A DNA stretch of 64,000 nt from Bifidobacterium scaligerum (GTDB lineage: Bacteria; Actinomycetota; Actinomycetes; Actinomycetales; Bifidobacteriaceae), in the NCBI RefSeq assembly GCF_002802865.1, contig NZ_PGLQ01000008.1, positions 28,286-92,285 of the forward strand. The letters are read 5' to 3'. Both the position numbers and the translations under genes were made by a program. The notes under the pieces were generated by a model, which had not been told where the DNA came from, did no database searches, and saw only the letters and a list, made by a program, of their open reading frames with translations. Every line of letters starts with the position of its first letter. The first letter of the stretch is position 1. Of this stretch, positions 51,829 through 63,959 are shown one piece after another.

Positions 51829-54336
51829 ATGGCGATGGAACTCGAAGAACTTTCGGTGGGTGAGAAAGCGGCGATGCTTTCCGGCGCTTCCGAATGGGAT
51901 TCGCGCGGCAACGAACGCGCCGGCATACCCAGCTTCGTGATGAGCGATGGTCCCCACGGCGTGCGTCGGCAGCTCGGCGAAGGCGACCATCTGGGCCTCG
52001 GCGCGTCCAAGCCCGCCACCTGCTTCCCGACCGCCGGCACGGTGGCCAACTCGTGGGATCCGGCGCTCGCCGAAGCGATGGGGGAGGCGCTCGGCCGCGA
52101 AGCGCATGATCTCGGTGTGAATGTGCTGCTCGGGCCGGGCCTCAACATCAAGCGCAACCCGCTGTGCGGCCGCAACTTCGAGTATTATTCCGAGGATCCG
52201 ATCGTGGCGGGGCGCATGGCCGCCGGTTTGATTCGCGGCATTCAGTCCAACGGCGTCTCCGCATGCCCCAAGCATTTCGCGGTGAACAGCCAGGAGCTGC
52301 GGCGTCAGGCGTCCAACTCGGTGATCGATGAGCGCACGATGCGTGAAATCTATCTGACTGGGTTTGAAATCGCCGTGCGCGAGGCAGCGCCGATGGCCAT
52401 CATGACCTCCTACAACGAGGTCAACGGCGTCTATGCGCACGAGAACAAGCACCTGCTGCAGAACATTCTGCGCGACGAATGGGGCTTCGATGGCATGGTC
52501 GTCTCCGACTGGGGAGGCTCCAACTCCGCCGTGGCGGCGGTTAAGGCCGGCGGCTCCCTTGAAATGCCCAGCCCCGGCTACACCTCCGTGCGTGAGCTGG
52601 AAGGCGCGGTCAAAGCCGGCACGCTCTCCGAGGCGGATCTGACCGCCCGTGCCGGCGAAGTGGCCAAAATCGCCCGACTGACCCGCACCGAAGGCGTGGG
52701 GCGCAATGATTTGTTGAAGGATGATATCGCTGCGGCACATCATGTCGTGGCCCGCCGCGTGGCCGAAGGGTCGGCTGTGCTGCTGAAGAACGATGCCGCC
52801 GCATCCGACACGGACGCCGTGCCTGTGCTGCCGCTCAAGCCCGGCACCCGCGTGGCCGTAGTCGGAGACATGGCCAAAACCCCGCGATTCCAAGGCTCCG
52901 GGTCCTCCAAGGTGAACGCCACCAGCGAGGAGAATATTCTGGACGAGTTCAACGCCGTCGCCGATTCCACGGGCGTGACAGTTTCCGGCTACGCCCAGGG
53001 CTACGACCGCCAAGGCACGGCCAACCAGTCCTTGATCGACGAAGCCGTGGCGCTTGCTTCCTCCGATTCCACCGACGTCGTCATCGCCGTGGTCGGTCTC
53101 GACGAGCGCAGCGAATCCGAAGGGCTCGACCGTTCCACCATGGCCATCCCGCGGGTCCAAAACGATCTTGTGGACGCGCTGGCCGCTACCGGCAAGCCTG
53201 TCGTGGTGGTGCTGGTGGCCGGTTCCCCGGTCGAATTGCCATGGTTTGAGTCCGTGAGCGCCATGCTATATATCGGCCTGTCCGGTCAAGCCGGCGCCTC
53301 CGCCGCTGTACGCGTGCTCACTGGTCAAGTCAATCCGTCCGGCCATTTGGCTGAAACCTGGCCGTTGCGCTACAACGACTGCCCGTCCTCCGGATGGTAT
53401 CCGGCCATCGGACGTGACGCCATCTATCGCGAGGGCCCGTTTATCGGCTACCGTTACTACGAAACTGCCGACGTTCCGGTTCGTTTCCCGTTCGGCTACG
53501 GTCTGTCGTACGCAACGTTTGCGTACGGCAATGTGACTGCCGACGAAACCGGTGTGCAGTTCACCGTCACCAATGATTCTGACGTCGCCGGGGCCACTGT
53601 CGTACAGCTGTACGTTGCCGGGCCGTCGCGCTCCGGCGAGGGCGCCGCGGCTGACGCGGGTGCCGCAGCCGGTGTGCTGCGCCCCGTACGCGAACTCAAA
53701 GGCTTCGTCAAGGTCGAGCTGGCCGCACACGAGACGACAACCGTGCGTATCGATTTCGATCGATACACTTTCCGTCACTTCGACGTTGCCGCCAATCGCT
53801 GGGCTATGGAATCCGGCATCTGGACGCTCGCCGTGGGCTCCGACGCCGAGCATCTGCCGCTCGTGACGCCGTTTGCCGTGGCCGGCGATGTGGACGCCGC
53901 GCCCGCCGACCCGGCGCTGGGACACTACCTCGCCGGTGACGTCAAACACGTGACTGATGCCGAAATGGCCGTATTGTTTGGCCGCGAAGTCATCGCGCCC
54001 GGCAAGCCTACGGTATTCGGCGTGAACGACCCGATCTCCAGCTGGGTTGATTCGCGCGGGTTCGTGGCTCGTACCATTGCCAAAACCCTGACCAAACGCG
54101 AGGCCGCGGTGCGGCAGAAAACCGGCGCTCCCGATCTCAATACGCTGTTCATTCTCAACATGCCGCCGCGCGCCATGAGCAAGATGACGCAGGGCATGGT
54201 CGATTCGGCCATGGTGGATGCCATCGTCGCGATCGCCAACGGACATACCTTCCGTGGAATCGGCGGGCTCATCGCCGGATTCTTCCGCAACCAATCTGCC
54301 AACAAGCGCACCGCAAAGGAGCTCAACCATGACTGA
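51829..54336 (+). CDS. GH3 beta-glucosidase
   Basis: 835-aa glycoside hydrolase family 3 enzyme, predicted cytoplasmic (no signal peptide), acting on beta-glucosides or other beta-linked sugars. The nucleophile Asp227 is in MVVSDWGGSNSAV; KHFAVNSQE and the GSGSSKVN loop are GH3 landmarks. After the second domain a fibronectin-III-like domain (about 590-700) and a long C-terminal extension (about 700-835) follow. Start 51829 is preceded by AAGGGAGGA; an in-frame upstream ATG at 51697 lacks a site. The 3' end overlaps a small membrane gene by 8 nt. Confidence 0.95.
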   Translation: MAMELEELSVGEKAAMLSGASEWDSRGNERAGIPSFVMSDGPHGVRRQLGEGDHLGLGASKPATCFPTAGTVANSWDPALAEAMGEALGREAHDLGVNVLLGPGLNIKRNPLCGRNFEYYSEDPIVAGRMAAGLIRGIQSNGVSACPKHFAVNSQELRRQASNSVIDERTMREIYLTGFEIAVREAAPMAIMTSYNEVNGVYAHENKHLLQNILRDEWGFDGMVVSDWGGSNSAVAAVKAGGSLEMPSPGYTSVRELEGAVKAGTLSEADLTARAGEVAKIARLTRTEGVGRNDLLKDDIAAAHHVVARRVAEGSAVLLKNDAAASDTDAVPVLPLKPGTRVAVVGDMAKTPRFQGSGSSKVNATSEENILDEFNAVADSTGVTVSGYAQGYDRQGTANQSLIDEAVALASSDSTDVVIAVVGLDERSESEGLDRSTMAIPRVQNDLVDALAATGKPVVVVLVAGSPVELPWFESVSAMLYIGLSGQAGASAAVRVLTGQVNPSGHLAETWPLRYNDCPSSGWYPAIGRDAIYREGPFIGYRYYETADVPVRFPFGYGLSYATFAYGNVTADETGVQFTVTNDSDVAGATVVQLYVAGPSRSGEGAAADAGAAAGVLRPVRELKGFVKVELAAHETTTVRIDFDRYTFRHFDVAANRWAMESGIWTLAVGSDAEHLPLVTPFAVAGDVDAAPADPALGHYLAGDVKHVTDAEMAVLFGREVIAPGKPTVFGVNDPISSWVDSRGFVARTIAKTLTKREAAVRQKTGAPDLNTLFILNMPPRAMSKMTQGMVDSAMVDAIVAIANGHTFRGIGGLIAGFFRNQSANKRTAKELNHD

Positions 54337-54478
54337 TACCACGAAGCCGACCGCGTCCGCCGCCGGGGGTATGAACGCCGGTGTGGCCGGCACGATTGCT
54401 TCCGTGGTCAACACGCTGCTGGCCGTGGTGGTGAGCTACCCGCTGCTCAAGTTCTGGATTATGCCGAAGAACAAGTAG
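54329..54478 (+). CDS. 49-aa membrane peptide coupled to GH3
   Basis: MTDTTKPTASAAGGMNAGVAGTIASVVNTLLAVVVSYPLLKFWIMPKNK contains one hydrophobic helix (about residues 17-43) with a short basic end. It starts inside the GH3 stop region (ATGACTGA overlap) with AAGGAG just before, so translation is coupled. A terminator follows at 54526. Function unknown; perhaps it anchors or regulates the glucosidase. Confidence 0.7.
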   Translation: MTDTTKPTASAAGGMNAGVAGTIASVVNTLLAVVVSYPLLKFWIMPKNK

Positions 54479-54525
54479 GCTAAGTAATCCTTAATTTTCC
54501 AATCTTCTGACTTTCTTCTTTCTCC

Positions 54526-54570
54526 AAGCCCGGACGGACGCTTATCTCAAGCGCCCGGTCGGGCTTTTTC
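54526..54570 (+). terminator. terminator of the GH3 operon
   Basis: AAGCCCG / CGGGCTT arms with an inner CGCTT/AAGCG stem, followed by TTTTTC. Confidence 0.85.
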
Positions 54571-54668
54571 ATGGTTCTTCAAATGTGAACAATGCCACAA
54601 GTTGCTCGGCGGGTTGCTTTATATGGTTTTATGGTTGCCTTGCACAAATGGCGGAAAATCAACGCAAA

Positions 54669-54684
54669 ACACTATATCTAGTGT
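54669..54684. promoter_or_regulatory. NrdR box 1
   Basis: ACACTATATCTAGTGT closely matches the NrdR consensus acaCwAtATaTwGtgt. It lies 106 bp before nrdH. Confidence 0.88.
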
Positions 54685-54700
54685 TTATTGATGCAACACG

Positions 54701-54716
54701 CCACTACACATAGTGG
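54701..54716. promoter_or_regulatory. NrdR box 2
   Basis: CCACTACACATAGTGG, a diverged NrdR box 32 bp centre-to-centre from box 1 (three helical turns), as in known NrdR-controlled promoters. Confidence 0.85.
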
Positions 54717-54789
54717 CTTGATTGCGAATCGCATGGTTGTAATATGACTTTCGCTTCATTTGAAAAATGCTGTTACCAGGGGAGTTGCT

Positions 54790-55044
54790 ATGACCGTCAC
54801 CGTGTTCACTAAGCCGCATTGCCCGCAGTGCGAGGCCACCAAGCGCCAGTTCACCAAATTGGGTGTGCCGTTTGAGACCGTGGACCTGACCGAGAACCCC
54901 TCCACCCTTGAACAGCTGCAGGCCGCCGGCTTCCGACAGGCGCCGGTGGTGATCACGCCGGACAACTCTTGGACCGGCTATCGCCCCGATCTGATTCGTG
55001 AAGTCGCCAAGCAGGTTGCGGCTGTGGCCCCGGTGGCCGCGTGA
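54790..55044 (+). CDS. nrdH: NrdH glutaredoxin-like redoxin
   Basis: 84-aa electron donor for class Ib ribonucleotide reductase. Redox motif C11-P-Q-C14 in [11 protein letters not shown] and a [10 protein letters not shown] [10 protein letters not shown] end match NrdH. GGGGAG is 5 nt upstream of ATG 54790; earlier in-frame starts lack a site. First gene of nrdHIEF, behind two NrdR boxes. Confidence 0.96.
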   Translation: MTVTVFTKPHCPQCEATKRQFTKLGVPFETVDLTENPSTLEQLQAAGFRQAPVVITPDNSWTGYRPDLIREVAKQVAAVAPVAA

Positions 55045-55598
55045 CGTCAGCACTCGACGGGCAGCCGCGGCAAAAGCAAACCGGCGCAAGCCGCACGGTG
55101 GATGCACCGAATCAGAGCGTTCCGGCCGGCGATGGGCATTCCGCGGCGAGCAAGCCGGAATTCGCTGCCGCCGGCAATCCGGTAGGTGCTTTGGTGTACT
55201 TCTCGTCGGCTTCTGAAAACACGGCTCGTTTTGTGGCCGGATGCCGATTCCAGGACGATGGCATCAACGTGTACCGTGTGCCGCTGAAAGCCTCCGAGCC
55301 GGCGCTGAACGTACGTGAACCCTACGTCATCATGGTGCCTACCTATGGCGGGGGAGTGATTGCGAAAGCCGTGCCGATCCAAGTCAAACGGTTCCTGAAC
55401 GATCCGGAGAACCGTGCGTGGATTCGCGGCGTCATCGCTTCGGGAAACACGAACTTCGGTGAAGCCTATTGTGCCGCCGGAGACGTCATCTCCGCCAAAT
55501 GCCATGTGCCCTTCCTCTATAAATTCGAGCTGATGGGTACGCCGGAGGATACTGCGGCCGTGAAGAACGGTCTGGTGCGTTTCTTCACCGAACACTGA
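55041..55598 (+). CDS. nrdI: NrdI flavodoxin-like protein
   Basis: 185-aa partner that activates the NrdF metal cofactor. Core from about residue 48: [23 protein letters not shown], and [11 protein letters not shown]. The first 45 residues are a Ser/Ala/Gly-rich extension absent from typical NrdI. GTG 55041 overlaps the nrdH stop (GTGA); a later start would remove the extension, so the true N-terminus is uncertain. Confidence 0.93.
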   Translation: MTSALDGQPRQKQTGASRTVDAPNQSVPAGDGHSAASKPEFAAAGNPVGALVYFSSASENTARFVAGCRFQDDGINVYRVPLKASEPALNVREPYVIMVPTYGGGVIAKAVPIQVKRFLNDPENRAWIRGVIASGNTNFGEAYCAAGDVISAKCHVPFLYKFELMGTPEDTAAVKNGLVRFFTEH

Positions 55599-55651
55599 TT
55601 CGCCCAGCTCCATTCGCCGTCTCATCCTCCGTCTCTGCGCCCCTTCCCTGC

Positions 55652-55712
55652 CCCTTTTTCGCGAATATGTACCACTGAGTCGCTGTCAGTGGTACATATT
55701 CGCGAAAAAGGG
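55652..55712. other. 27-bp perfect hairpin between nrdI and nrdE
   Basis: Arms 55652-55678 and 55686-55712 are perfectly complementary over 27 bp, loop 7 nt. Flanking CCCCTTCC / GGAAGGGG-like sequence extends the pairing imperfectly. No T run, so read-through or processing is as likely as termination. Confidence 0.85.
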
Positions 55713-55802
55713 AAGGGGCAGAGTGCGGAACAAAAACGTTGATGAGGGGCTACCGCTTTGACACAGCCGTTTTCGCTACATCGTAAGGAATTCAATTCGA
55801 CT

Positions 55803-58998
<3,196 letters not shown>

Positions 58999-59005
58999 CG
59001 CCCGC

Positions 59006-59335
59006 CTACCGCGGAAGATGCGGAATCAGTACCGTGAGCACGAACCAGTGATCTTCGGTGCGAATCGTCACTTCGCCGCCGTACTGCGCGGCGATGTGAC
59101 GAATCGACTTCACGCCGAAGCCGTGGCGTGAAACGTCTCGTTTGGTGGTGCGCAACGCGTCCGTGGAGTCCCTGCGCAACACGGCACTGACTATGGCGGT
59201 GCGCTGCCAACATGCGCGGCGGTAAATGGCCATAATGTACACCATGCACGCCAGCCATTCGCACAAGGCGGTGCGGAGGCGCGGAATATCCGGCAGCGCG
59301 TTGGCTATGGTATCGCCCAACGTGCCGCCCATCAC
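59006..59335 (-). pseudogene. remnant of a GHKL sensor kinase ATPase domain
   Basis: The last ~45 residues, RDVSRHGFGVKSIRHIAAQYGGEVTIRTEDHWFVLTVLIPHLPR, match the end of a GHKL-type histidine-kinase ATPase domain (a G-box followed by KSIxxIAxxYGG). Upstream sequence lacks the N- and G1-box, His-box and membrane region, and reads as degraded or unrelated. No response regulator is near. Best read as a pseudogene left beside nrdF. Confidence 0.65.
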
Positions 59336-59395
59336 AGGCCTCCCGTCATGGTTCTTCTGTGTGCCATCTTATCCGGTGGACTTGTATATGGGCCT

Positions 59396-59587
59396 ATCTC
59401 ACTTGGCAGGGGTACATTTGGCGGTTCTCGAAGATCTATCTGTTCTGTAAGGGGTACTGATCCAAGTAGACATGGGATCAAAACGGTACAATACTGCCGA
59501 GGCAGGGGCGCTTCTACTGAATGAAGTACCCCTTGTAAAGCAGATAGATATTTTGATGAGTCTCAATGTACCCCTGTCAAACGAGAT
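59396..59587. repeat. four-unit palindromic element, diverged copy C
   Basis: Left blocks 59396-59417 and 59434-59458; right blocks 59525-59549 and 59566-59587; 16-bp spacers and a 66-bp centre. The inner ATCTATCTG...TAAGGGGTAC block clearly aligns with copies A and B, but the core is AGGGGTAC rather than AAGGGGCTG. It lies between the kinase remnant and the glycosyltransferase. Confidence 0.85.
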
Positions 59588-59633
59588 ACCGCTGGCAAGG
59601 TGAGCGGTAGTCGCCTTCATAGCCCGATAGAAG

Positions 59634-60920
59634 CTACTCCTGCTCGAAGGTGACGCCGTTGCGGGCTGCTAGGCGCTCGGCTTTGCGCTCCTCGGCCTCT
59701 TCGATATGTTGGATGCGCAGCTGGCGCCAATCTTCGCGCATGTCGCGGAAACGCTCCGCCAGTGTCGGTTCGTCCTCCTTGCCGTCTTCCGTTTGCGGGC
59801 CCGAGGCGGCCGTTAGTGGACGCGAGCCAGAAAAGAGCGGCGATGCCGAACGATGGTTGGCGGCACCGCCCGATGTGCCGGCCGGCACATCGGCATCCGC
59901 CGTGACATCAGGCGCGGCTGCGGACAGCGCGTCCACGGCGTTGTCCGCGAATTTGGCCACACCGAGCTTGAGTAGTCCAAGGAGCTCTCGCAGGGTGTCT
60001 GGAATTGGCTCGTCGCTTTCGGTCGCGGTTTTAGACAGCCGCTCAATATGCCGGCGAATGGAGTCGGCGTCTTCGGGATCGATTTTGAGCCCGGCAATCA
60101 GCGACTGGCGGATGGTCTCATAGTCGAGATTGGCGAAGAAATTCAACTGCTGCAGCGTCATGAACCCTTTGAGCTCAGGGAACCGCTCAAGAATATAGGT
60201 CTCGCGGTCATCGGCGGCCCGGGTCCAGTCGCGTGTCAGTTTCGGGTCCAACGTGGCGGTGATCGAGCCCTCACGCATGCGGTAGTGATACAGCACCTTG
60301 GGAATGCGCACCACGCGTGTGGCCTCGCCGATCACGTTGCAGATGCGGGAAAGGTCCTCGATTTTGCGGCCGACCGGGAATGAGAACCCTGTGGATTGAT
60401 AGGTCGACGCCGGTGCGAGAAACGCCCAGAAATAACCGTCGATTTCGGCCCGAACCTGTTTTTTGATGGTCTCTACCGGGGTGAGGATCTGGACTTCGGA
60501 AAAGTCGTTGTGCCGATAGTTGGAGAGCAGGGGCTTGCCGTTTTCGGAGATGGTGTCGAACTGGAACATCACGAGGTCGGCGTCGTAGTCGCGCAAGGCG
60601 GCGAGACAGTCTTCCACCAGCGTGGGGGCCACGGTGTCGTCGGAGTCGGCGAAGTAGATATAGGATCCGGTGGCTTGGGCGATGCCGGCGTTGCGCGCGT
60701 CCGAAAGTCCGCCGTTGGGTTTGTGGATCACACGCACGCGAGGGTCTTTGCGAGCCCAGGCATCGCACATGGCCGGGCACGAGTCGGGAGAGCCGTCGTC
60801 TACCAGCAGGATTTCGAGATTGGTGTACGTCTGCGCGGCCACGCTCGCCACGCATGCGTCGAGGAACCGCTCGACCTTATATACCGGGATGATGATGCTG
60901 ACCAACGGCTCATGTTCCAT
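59634..60920 (-). CDS. family 2 glycosyltransferase
   Basis: About 428 aa. GT2 core (about 1-240) with PLVSIIIPVYKVERFLDACVASV, VDDGSPDSC and the metal-binding DSDD (IYFADSDD). The C-terminal half (about 240-428) is Ala/Ser-rich and ends in a Glu/Arg-rich helical stretch. Probably adds a sugar to a cell-surface glycan. Start taken at 60920 (MEHEPLVS); a longer frame to 61121 reads as non-conserved and no SD supports either. Confidence 0.85.
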   Translation of the reverse strand: MEHEPLVSIIIPVYKVERFLDACVASVAAQTYTNLEILLVDDGSPDSCPAMCDAWARKDPRVRVIHKPNGGLSDARNAGIAQATGSYIYFADSDDTVAPTLVEDCLAALRDYDADLVMFQFDTISENGKPLLSNYRHNDFSEVQILTPVETIKKQVRAEIDGYFWAFLAPASTYQSTGFSFPVGRKIEDLSRICNVIGEATRVVRIPKVLYHYRMREGSITATLDPKLTRDWTRAADDRETYILERFPELKGFMTLQQLNFFANLDYETIRQSLIAGLKIDPEDADSIRRHIERLSKTATESDEPIPDTLRELLGLLKLGVAKFADNAVDALSAAAPDVTADADVPAGTSGGAANHRSASPLFSGSRPLTAASGPQTEDGKEDEPTLAERFRDMREDWRQLRIQHIEEAEERKAERLAARNGVTFEQE

Positions 60921-61222
60921 GGGTTCAAGCCTAACGCCGGGTGCCGTCGCCGGCCACTGCGAAATCGGCTGCGGTGGCGTGGCGACACGCTGGGAAACGC
61001 GGATTTCGGGCGCATTGCTTGCACCGGCCGTCGAGCCGTGTATAGTGAGACGTGGCTCAACGAAGAGATTCTTCACTGAACCGGAAAAGTGAACGCTGAG
61101 GCTTGCAGTTCCCGGAAGCAATGTGGTAGATGGCTACGGTAGGTCGAAGCACAGTAAGAAACAAACAATCCCTTTACAACGGATCGTGAGGCACGTACCT
61201 GCCTCTGAAAGGATTAGTAATT
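60921..61222. other. upstream region of the MsmK-like gene
   Basis: 302 bp with divergent promoters. A 6-bp hairpin GAGGCA cgtacc TGCCTC (61188-61205) sits directly before the AAAGGA ribosome site and might influence translation; nothing else recognised. Confidence 0.5.
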
Positions 61223-62350
61223 ATGGCAGAAGTCGTATTCGACCACGTCACTCGTATCTACCCGGGCAACGACAAGCCCTCTGTGGATGATCTGAATCTT
61301 GATATCAAGGACGGCGAGTTCCTCGTCCTGGTTGGTCCTTCCGGCTGTGGTAAGTCCACCACCCTGCGCATGCTCGCAGGCCTGGAAGAGGTCAACAAGG
61401 GCCGCATCCTCATCGGTGGCAAGGATGTCACCACGATGCAGCCGAAGGACCGCGACATCGCAATGGTGTTCCAGAACTACGCTCTGTACCCGCACATGAC
61501 CGTCGCCGACAACATGGGCTTCGCTCTGAAGATCGCCGGCACCCCGAAGGACGAGATCCGCAAGCGCGTCGAGAAGGCCGCTGAGATCCTCGACCTGACC
61601 GAGTACCTCGATCGTAAGCCGAAGGCTCTGTCCGGTGGTCAGCGTCAGCGTGTGGCCATGGGCCGTGCAATCGTTCGTGAGCCGAAGGTCTTCCTCATGG
61701 ATGAGCCGCTGTCCAACCTCGACGCCAAGCTTCGTGTCCAGACCCGTACCCAGATCGCTGCTCTGCAGCGTCAGCTGGGTGTCACCACCCTGTACGTGAC
61801 CCACGATCAGACCGAGGCTCTGACGATGGGCGATCGTATCGCCGTCATCAAGCTCGGCATCCTGCAGCAGGTCGGCGCTCCGACCGAGCTGTACGATCGC
61901 CCGGCCAACGTCTTCGTCGCCGGCTTCATCGGCTCCCCGTCGATGAACCTGAACACCCACCCGGTGGTCAACGGCAAGGCGAAGATCGGTGAGGACACCG
62001 TGGATCTGCCGGCTGAGGCCGTCAACAAGCTCACCCCGGAGGACAACAACCAGATCGTGGTCGGCTTCCGTCCTGAGGACGCTGGCCTGGCTCCGGCTGA
62101 TGACCCGAACGCCTTCTCCCTGAAGGTCGTGAACGTCGAGGATCTGGGCTCCGACGGCTACATCTACGGCAACATCATCACTGATGGCTCCGCTGCCGAG
62201 GAATCTCAGGTTATGTCCGACCAGAACAAGCTCACGACGATTCGTGTGAACCCGCGTGCGCTGCCGAAGGTCGGTGCAACCGTCAAGATCAAGATCGACC
62301 CGGCCAAGATGCACCTGTTCGCTCCGTCGACCGAGCTGCGTCTGAACTAG
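61223..62350 (+). CDS. msmK: MsmK/UgpC-type ABC sugar importer ATPase
   Basis: 375-aa ATP-binding subunit. Walker [10 protein letters not shown] (about 38-46), signature LSGGQRQR (about 134), Walker B VFLMDEP and a C-terminal TOBE-like regulatory domain. No permease or binding protein gene is adjacent, so it probably energises many CUT1 sugar importers encoded elsewhere, as MsmK does in other Gram-positives. Strong codon bias agrees with such a shared role. Confidence 0.93.
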   Translation: MAEVVFDHVTRIYPGNDKPSVDDLNLDIKDGEFLVLVGPSGCGKSTTLRMLAGLEEVNKGRILIGGKDVTTMQPKDRDIAMVFQNYALYPHMTVADNMGFALKIAGTPKDEIRKRVEKAAEILDLTEYLDRKPKALSGGQRQRVAMGRAIVREPKVFLMDEPLSNLDAKLRVQTRTQIAALQRQLGVTTLYVTHDQTEALTMGDRIAVIKLGILQQVGAPTELYDRPANVFVAGFIGSPSMNLNTHPVVNGKAKIGEDTVDLPAEAVNKLTPEDNNQIVVGFRPEDAGLAPADDPNAFSLKVVNVEDLGSDGYIYGNIITDGSAAEESQVMSDQNKLTTIRVNPRALPKVGATVKIKIDPAKMHLFAPSTELRLN

Positions 62351-62428
62351 TAGATACTTGGCGAGGTCTAACCGCTTCGTCAACCATTAAACGAGGTTAT
62401 TCTCTTCCTCTCTTATGACCTCGTTGGG

Positions 62429-62460
62429 AAAGCCCCGCATAGCAGCGGGGCTTTTCTTTT
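62429..62460 (+). terminator. terminator after msmK
   Basis: 10-bp stem AAAGCCCCGC / GCGGGGCTTT, 6-nt loop, then T-rich sequence. An 8-bp inverted repeat AACGAGGT/ACCTCGTT precedes it. Confidence 0.9.
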
Positions 62461-62527
62461 TGTCTGCGCTGTGCCGCTTCTATAATGACAACAAGCTGTT
62501 CCCCGCAATTCAGTACGATGGAGTGCT

Positions 62528-63934
62528 ATGGAAGTAAACAATCTGCCCCAGATGGATCCGCGCGCGCTGAAGGCCACGTCGGTTAAAGCCGAAGACGGCC
62601 ATACCTCTTCGGGCGAGCCGCAGGCTCTGAAGATCACCGCTGCCAGTTCAAATCCGAAGATGTTCACATTGCCGTGGCACAAGCCTCTGGCCACGTGGCC
62701 TGAGGACCTGCTCGCCAACCTGCCGCGAGGCATCTCCCGTCACGTGGTGCGTTTCGTGCATGTGGGCGACGAAGTGTACGCCATGAAGGAAATCACCCGT
62801 CAGGTGGCCGAACGAGAGTACGAGATTCTGCGCCGACTGCAGAAGCTCGAACTGCCCACCGTCACCCCGATCGCGGTGGTCACCGGCCGTCACGACAAGA
62901 ACGGCGAGCCGCTGGAAGCCATTCTGGTCACCCGTCATCTGAAGTTCTCGCTGCCGTACCGCGCACTGTTCGCGCGTAATCTGCAGCACGATACCGCCGA
63001 ACGATTGATTGATGCACTGGCGGTGCTGATGGTGCGTCTGCACTTGGCCGGCTTCTACTGGGGTGACGTGTCCCTGTCGAACGTTTTGTTCTTGCGTGAT
63101 GCCGACGCGTTCTCCGCTTTTCTGGTGGACGCCGAAACCGGTGATCTGCAGGTACAGCTGACTGATGGTCAGCGAGAATACGATATCGACTTGGCCCGTA
63201 CGAATATCATCGGCGAACTGATGGATTTGGCGTCCGGCCGTCTGCTGCCGAGCGACGTGGATGAGATTGAGGTCGGCAACCGTCTGGCCGATCGTTATCA
63301 CTCGCTGTGGAGCGCCCTGACCGATACCGATAAGTTCGGTCCGGACGAGATGTGGAAGATCGAGCAGCGCGTCAACAAGCTCAATGAGCTGGGCTTCGAC
63401 GTGGACGAGCTGGAAATGAAGACCGCCGAGGATGGCAAGCGTGTGCTGGTGCGTCCGCGCGTGGTGGACGCCGGTTACGCCAACCGCAAGCTGCTGCGTC
63501 TGACCGGTCTCGATGTGCAGGAGAATCAGGCCCGTCGTCTGCTCAACGATCTCGACGCCTACCGTGCCTCCACATGGCGTGACGGCGAAGAGTTGGAGAT
63601 TGTGGCCACCGATTGGATGCGTGAGGTCTACGAGCCGACCGTGCGTATGATTCCGCGCGATTATCGTTCCCAGATCGAGCCGGCGCAGTTCTTCCATGAG
63701 GTGCTCGATCACCGTTGGTTCCTGGCCGAGAAGGCCGGCCACGATGTGCCGATGGGCGAGGCCGTGACCAGCTACATCGAGAATGTGTTGCCGCAGTACA
63801 AGCTGGACAAGAAGGATGTGGACGAGCTGAACGCCGAAGCCGATTCCGGCGTGGTGGACGACGAGTACACCTACGGCGATTACGACGGCTACAACCCCGA
63901 CGACGACCCCGACGCGGCGGTGTGGAGCCACTAA
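62528..63934 (+). CDS. DUF4032 family protein with kinase-like fold
   Basis: 468-aa cytoplasmic protein. The N-terminal half resembles a lipopolysaccharide-kinase-type fold: VYAMKEITRQVAEREYEILRRL and GFYWGDVSLSNVLF (like a catalytic loop with D-x4-N). The DUF4032 C-terminal domain follows (about 270-430), ending in an Asp/Glu/Tyr-rich tail. Activity not proven in this family. GGAG is 5 nt before ATG 62528. Confidence 0.85.
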   Translation: MEVNNLPQMDPRALKATSVKAEDGHTSSGEPQALKITAASSNPKMFTLPWHKPLATWPEDLLANLPRGISRHVVRFVHVGDEVYAMKEITRQVAEREYEILRRLQKLELPTVTPIAVVTGRHDKNGEPLEAILVTRHLKFSLPYRALFARNLQHDTAERLIDALAVLMVRLHLAGFYWGDVSLSNVLFLRDADAFSAFLVDAETGDLQVQLTDGQREYDIDLARTNIIGELMDLASGRLLPSDVDEIEVGNRLADRYHSLWSALTDTDKFGPDEMWKIEQRVNKLNELGFDVDELEMKTAEDGKRVLVRPRVVDAGYANRKLLRLTGLDVQENQARRLLNDLDAYRASTWRDGEELEIVATDWMREVYEPTVRMIPRDYRSQIEPAQFFHEVLDHRWFLAEKAGHDVPMGEAVTSYIENVLPQYKLDKKDVDELNAEADSGVVDDEYTYGDYDGYNPDDDPDAAVWSH

Positions 63935-63959
63935 GCCGCTGAATCCCCTCCCCTCGTCC

